From the NCBI GenBank assembly GCA_947653315.1, contig CANTGP010000170.1:1-6716 (forward strand): a DNA stretch of 6,716 nucleotides, in the 5' to 3' direction. Positions 4,653 to 6,716 of the stretch are shown piece after piece. Under the pieces are notes generated by a model. The model saw only the letters and a list, made by a program, of their open reading frames with translations. It had not been told where the DNA came from and did no database searches. The stretch's first letter is position 1; each line of letters begins with the position of its first letter. Position numbers and translations under genes: made by a program. This DNA is from an uncultured Lachnospiraceae bacterium. Its GTDB lineage: Bacteria; Bacillota; Clostridia; Lachnospirales; Lachnospiraceae.

Positions 4653-6692
4653 ATGGTAAACATGGAAAAAGGGCAGAAGAAAAAAACAGGCAGTAATTTC
4701 ATAACATGGATGGAAAACAATGATTTTGTCATTTCCCTGCGCAGGGGGCTTTTGCTGTGCATCCCGTTTTTCATCATCGGGTCGTTTTGCGTGCTGATGA
4801 CTTCCTTTCCGGTGGCAGGTTACCAGGCATGGATTCGGGAAGTGGCACAGGGCTCGGTATACCAGGTTATTTTATGGGTATACAATGCGACCATGGGTTC
4901 CGTAACCCTGTTCGTGGTATTGGCCGTAAGTTACAGTTATGCCTGTCAGGCGGATGAGGAAGAACCGGGCTTTTACATGCTGACCAGCTTTGTTTCCTAT
5001 ATGGTTTTTGTGCAGGCAGGGGACGAAGGCGCTTCCTATGCGGTATTCGGCGCCACATGGCTGTTTACGGGGATTTTGGTTACGCTCTTAAGCTGTACGG
5101 CATTCCGGAAGATACGGGCAGGGTATCGGCGGCGGATTAAGAACAAATACCAAACGGGGCTGGATGTGGACTTCCGCAATACGGTGGAAGCCATTATGCC
5201 CATTGTATTTGTGGTGTTGCTGTGGGCGATGTTGCGTTGTGTGCTGGCATTCCTGGGGGTGGGAACGAATCTGCATAATTTCGGTTCCAGGCTTTTGGTC
5301 AGGCTGTTTGAAACAGTGGGTACCGGAGGGTTCGGGGCTGCGGTATACATTTTCTTTTCACAGATTTTGTGGTTTTTCGGGATTCATGGCAGCGACATGC
5401 TCCATATCGTGTCCACGGAAGTATTTGAAGCGGCGCTGACGGAGGGTGTGGCGGCAGGGAATGTCCCCATTTTTACGAAAACGTTCCTGGATGCCTTTAC
5501 GTTAATGGGTGGAAGCGGTTCCACGCTCTGCCTGCTGGCGGCGCTGGCATTAAGAAACAACAAAAAGGACCGGACCCTGTTTAAAGCGGCCATTCTTCCC
5601 GCCGTCTTTAACATTAACGAAATTGTACTGTTCGGGCTGCCGGTGGTGTTAAATCCCATTATGATTATTCCTTTTGTGCTCGTGCCTTTGGCGCAGCTTT
5701 TGGTTGCCGGGCTCAGCATGTATTTGGGGTTGGTTCCCGTGGCGTCGGTACAGGTCGGGTGGACGACGCCGGTGCTTTTCAGCGGTTATCTCTGTACCGG
5801 AAGCATTGCGGGCAGTATCCTCCAGGCAGTCCTTTTGGTGATGGGAACCATGATTTACATGCCGTTTCTCAAATTGTCCGAGGAGCGCAGCGAGAAGACG
5901 CTCAGGCAGGGCATTGAAAAGCTGCGCGATGAGATGATTGCCTGTGAGGAACGTGGGGAAACCATTAATTTCCGGAAAGGACCGAAGGAAAAGCGGGAGT
6001 GCGCCAGGACGCTGATGCGCGATTTGCGGGAGGCCATCGACAACGGGGAAATTTGGACTTATTACCAGCCGCAGATTACGAATCAAAATTCCGTTTACGG
6101 AGTGGAGGCGCTGTTAAGGTGGAAACACCCGGTTGCGGGATTTTTATACCCGCCCATGGTCATCGAACTGGCAAGACAGAACGACATGCTGGATGATTTC
6201 GGCATTACGTTGATTGAAAAAGCGGCGCAGGATTTGGAATACCTGGCGAAAAAGCGGAATCTGATGCATATGGCGGTGAATATCCTGCCTGCCCAAATGG
6301 AATCGGAGACTTTTTGTGAAAGGGTAGAGGCAATCCTGGAAAAATATGATTTCGGGGACTGCATTCTGTGCCTGGAAATCACGGAACAGATGGCATTGTC
6401 CACGTCCGGCGCGGTACCGGAGCGGATGGCGAGGTTAAAACGGGCGGGAATCGTTTTTCACATGGATGACTTCGGCATGGGGCACAGTTCCATGCAATAT
6501 CTGCAGTCCAATGAATTTGAAGCGGTGAAACTGGACGGAAGCCTTGTAAAGCAGGTGGCGGAAAACGAACGGTCCCGGAACATCATTGCAGGTATCCACC
6601 AAATGGCGCTGTCACTGCATTACGAAGTGATTGCGGAATATGTGGAGACCGAGGAGCAGAGACGGAACGGTCGACACAGAGATCGTTGTTAG
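4653..6692 (+). CDS. PTS EIIC-like membrane domain fused to an EAL phosphodiesterase domain; C-terminus disrupted
   Basis: The 679 readable residues comprise a membrane domain of the PTS cellobiose/lichenan EIIC family (about 25-407), a charged helical linker (about 408-456) and an EAL domain (about 457-669). EIIC marks are multiple hydrophobic segments, FGIHGSD (242-248), DAFTLMGGSGSTL and FNINEIVLFGLPVVLNPI. His245 and Glu323 appear to match the conserved sugar-binding His and Glu of this family. No EIIB cysteine or EIIA domain is present, so it cannot phosphorylate sugar alone and is more likely a sensor. EAL residues present are Glu485 (EALLRW), Asn543, Glu575 (LEITE), Asp605-Asp606, Lys626 (KLD) and Glu662; loop DFGTGYS reads DFGMGHS and AEGVE reads AEYVE. 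After VETEEQ (664-669) homology stops: the QGY glutamine and last helix are replaced by ten unrelated residues ending at TAG 6690-6692. ATG 4662 is an alternative start, preceded by GGATGG; neither start has a strong ribosome site. Confidence 0.88.
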   Translation: MVNMEKGQKKKTGSNFITWMENNDFVISLRRGLLLCIPFFIIGSFCVLMTSFPVAGYQAWIREVAQGSVYQVILWVYNATMGSVTLFVVLAVSYSYACQADEEEPGFYMLTSFVSYMVFVQAGDEGASYAVFGATWLFTGILVTLLSCTAFRKIRAGYRRRIKNKYQTGLDVDFRNTVEAIMPIVFVVLLWAMLRCVLAFLGVGTNLHNFGSRLLVRLFETVGTGGFGAAVYIFFSQILWFFGIHGSDMLHIVSTEVFEAALTEGVAAGNVPIFTKTFLDAFTLMGGSGSTLCLLAALALRNNKKDRTLFKAAILPAVFNINEIVLFGLPVVLNPIMIIPFVLVPLAQLLVAGLSMYLGLVPVASVQVGWTTPVLFSGYLCTGSIAGSILQAVLLVMGTMIYMPFLKLSEERSEKTLRQGIEKLRDEMIACEERGETINFRKGPKEKRECARTLMRDLREAIDNGEIWTYYQPQITNQNSVYGVEALLRWKHPVAGFLYPPMVIELARQNDMLDDFGITLIEKAAQDLEYLAKKRNLMHMAVNILPAQMESETFCERVEAILEKYDFGDCILCLEITEQMALSTSGAVPERMARLKRAGIVFHMDDFGMGHSSMQYLQSNEFEAVKLDGSLVKQVAENERSRNIIAGIHQMALSLHYEVIAEYVETEEQRRNGRHRDRC

Positions 6693-6716
6693 CGGTGTAT
6701 GGAGTCCTCACGAATT
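6660..6716. other. Unrelated tail after the break in EAL homology
   Basis: From about 6660 no forward frame continues the EAL domain: none gives the expected Gly-Cys region followed by QGY and a proline. The EAL frame stops at 6690. The reverse strand is open over the tail but gives no recognised peptide. The octamer GAACGGTC at 6665-6672 also occurs at 6567-6574 inside the gene, which could be microhomology or chance. A GTCGAC palindrome lies at 6670-6675. The tail may be a chimeric contig end or the edge of an inserted element; its source is unknown. Confidence 0.5.

Noticed and set aside
6655..6716. Simple frameshift that would restore the missing EAL C-terminus
   Set aside because: Neither alternative forward frame gives a QGY motif or other EAL C-terminal sequence after 6660, so a single indel does not explain the break.

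Overview
The window looks like a piece of a Firmicutes (Clostridia) chromosome, most likely Lachnospiraceae-like. This is an inference from the gene content: two EAL-domain cyclic-di-GMP phosphodiesterases, one fused to a cellobiose-type PTS EIIC membrane domain, a topoisomerase III with a CTDSGREGEYIYR Toprim motif, and purine-rich AGGAGG-type ribosome binding sites. Base composition appears roughly balanced in the genes and falls sharply in one A-rich spacer. No rRNA, tRNA, CRISPR array, transposase or integrase is visible.

Layout, all genes on the + strand: (1) the 3' end of an EAL-domain gene (1-243); (2) an ATPase of the archaeal-ATPase/DUF234 type (256-1575), only 12 nt behind it; (3) DNA topoisomerase III, topB (1628-3703), behind a 52-nt spacer that holds a hairpin and a possible 10-codon leader ORF; (4) a 209-nt A-rich spacer built largely of nine imperfect copies of a 15-nt tandem repeat whose first copy contains the topB stop codon; (5) a GlmU-type left-handed beta-helix acyltransferase without a nucleotidyltransferase domain (3913-4596); (6) a 56-nt spacer holding a long imperfect hairpin; (7) a PTS-EIIC/EAL fusion (4653-6692) whose EAL domain breaks off just before its last conserved motif.

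The genes do not form one obvious pathway. The shared direction and short gaps from the first EAL gene to topB suggest cotranscription there; the large spacer may separate a second unit. The recurrent theme is cyclic-di-GMP turnover: the window is bracketed by two different EAL proteins. The last one joins a sugar-permease-like membrane domain directly to a phosphodiesterase domain, which suggests sugar-responsive c-di-GMP breakdown.

The points most worth a second look are the EIIC-EAL fusion, the abrupt loss of EAL homology near position 6660 (contig-end artefact or real rearrangement), the tandem repeat that would add a repetitive basic tail to TopB if its stop were bypassed, and the apparently degraded nuclease-like site in the DUF234 ATPase. 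I see no clear evidence of a wholly new system.
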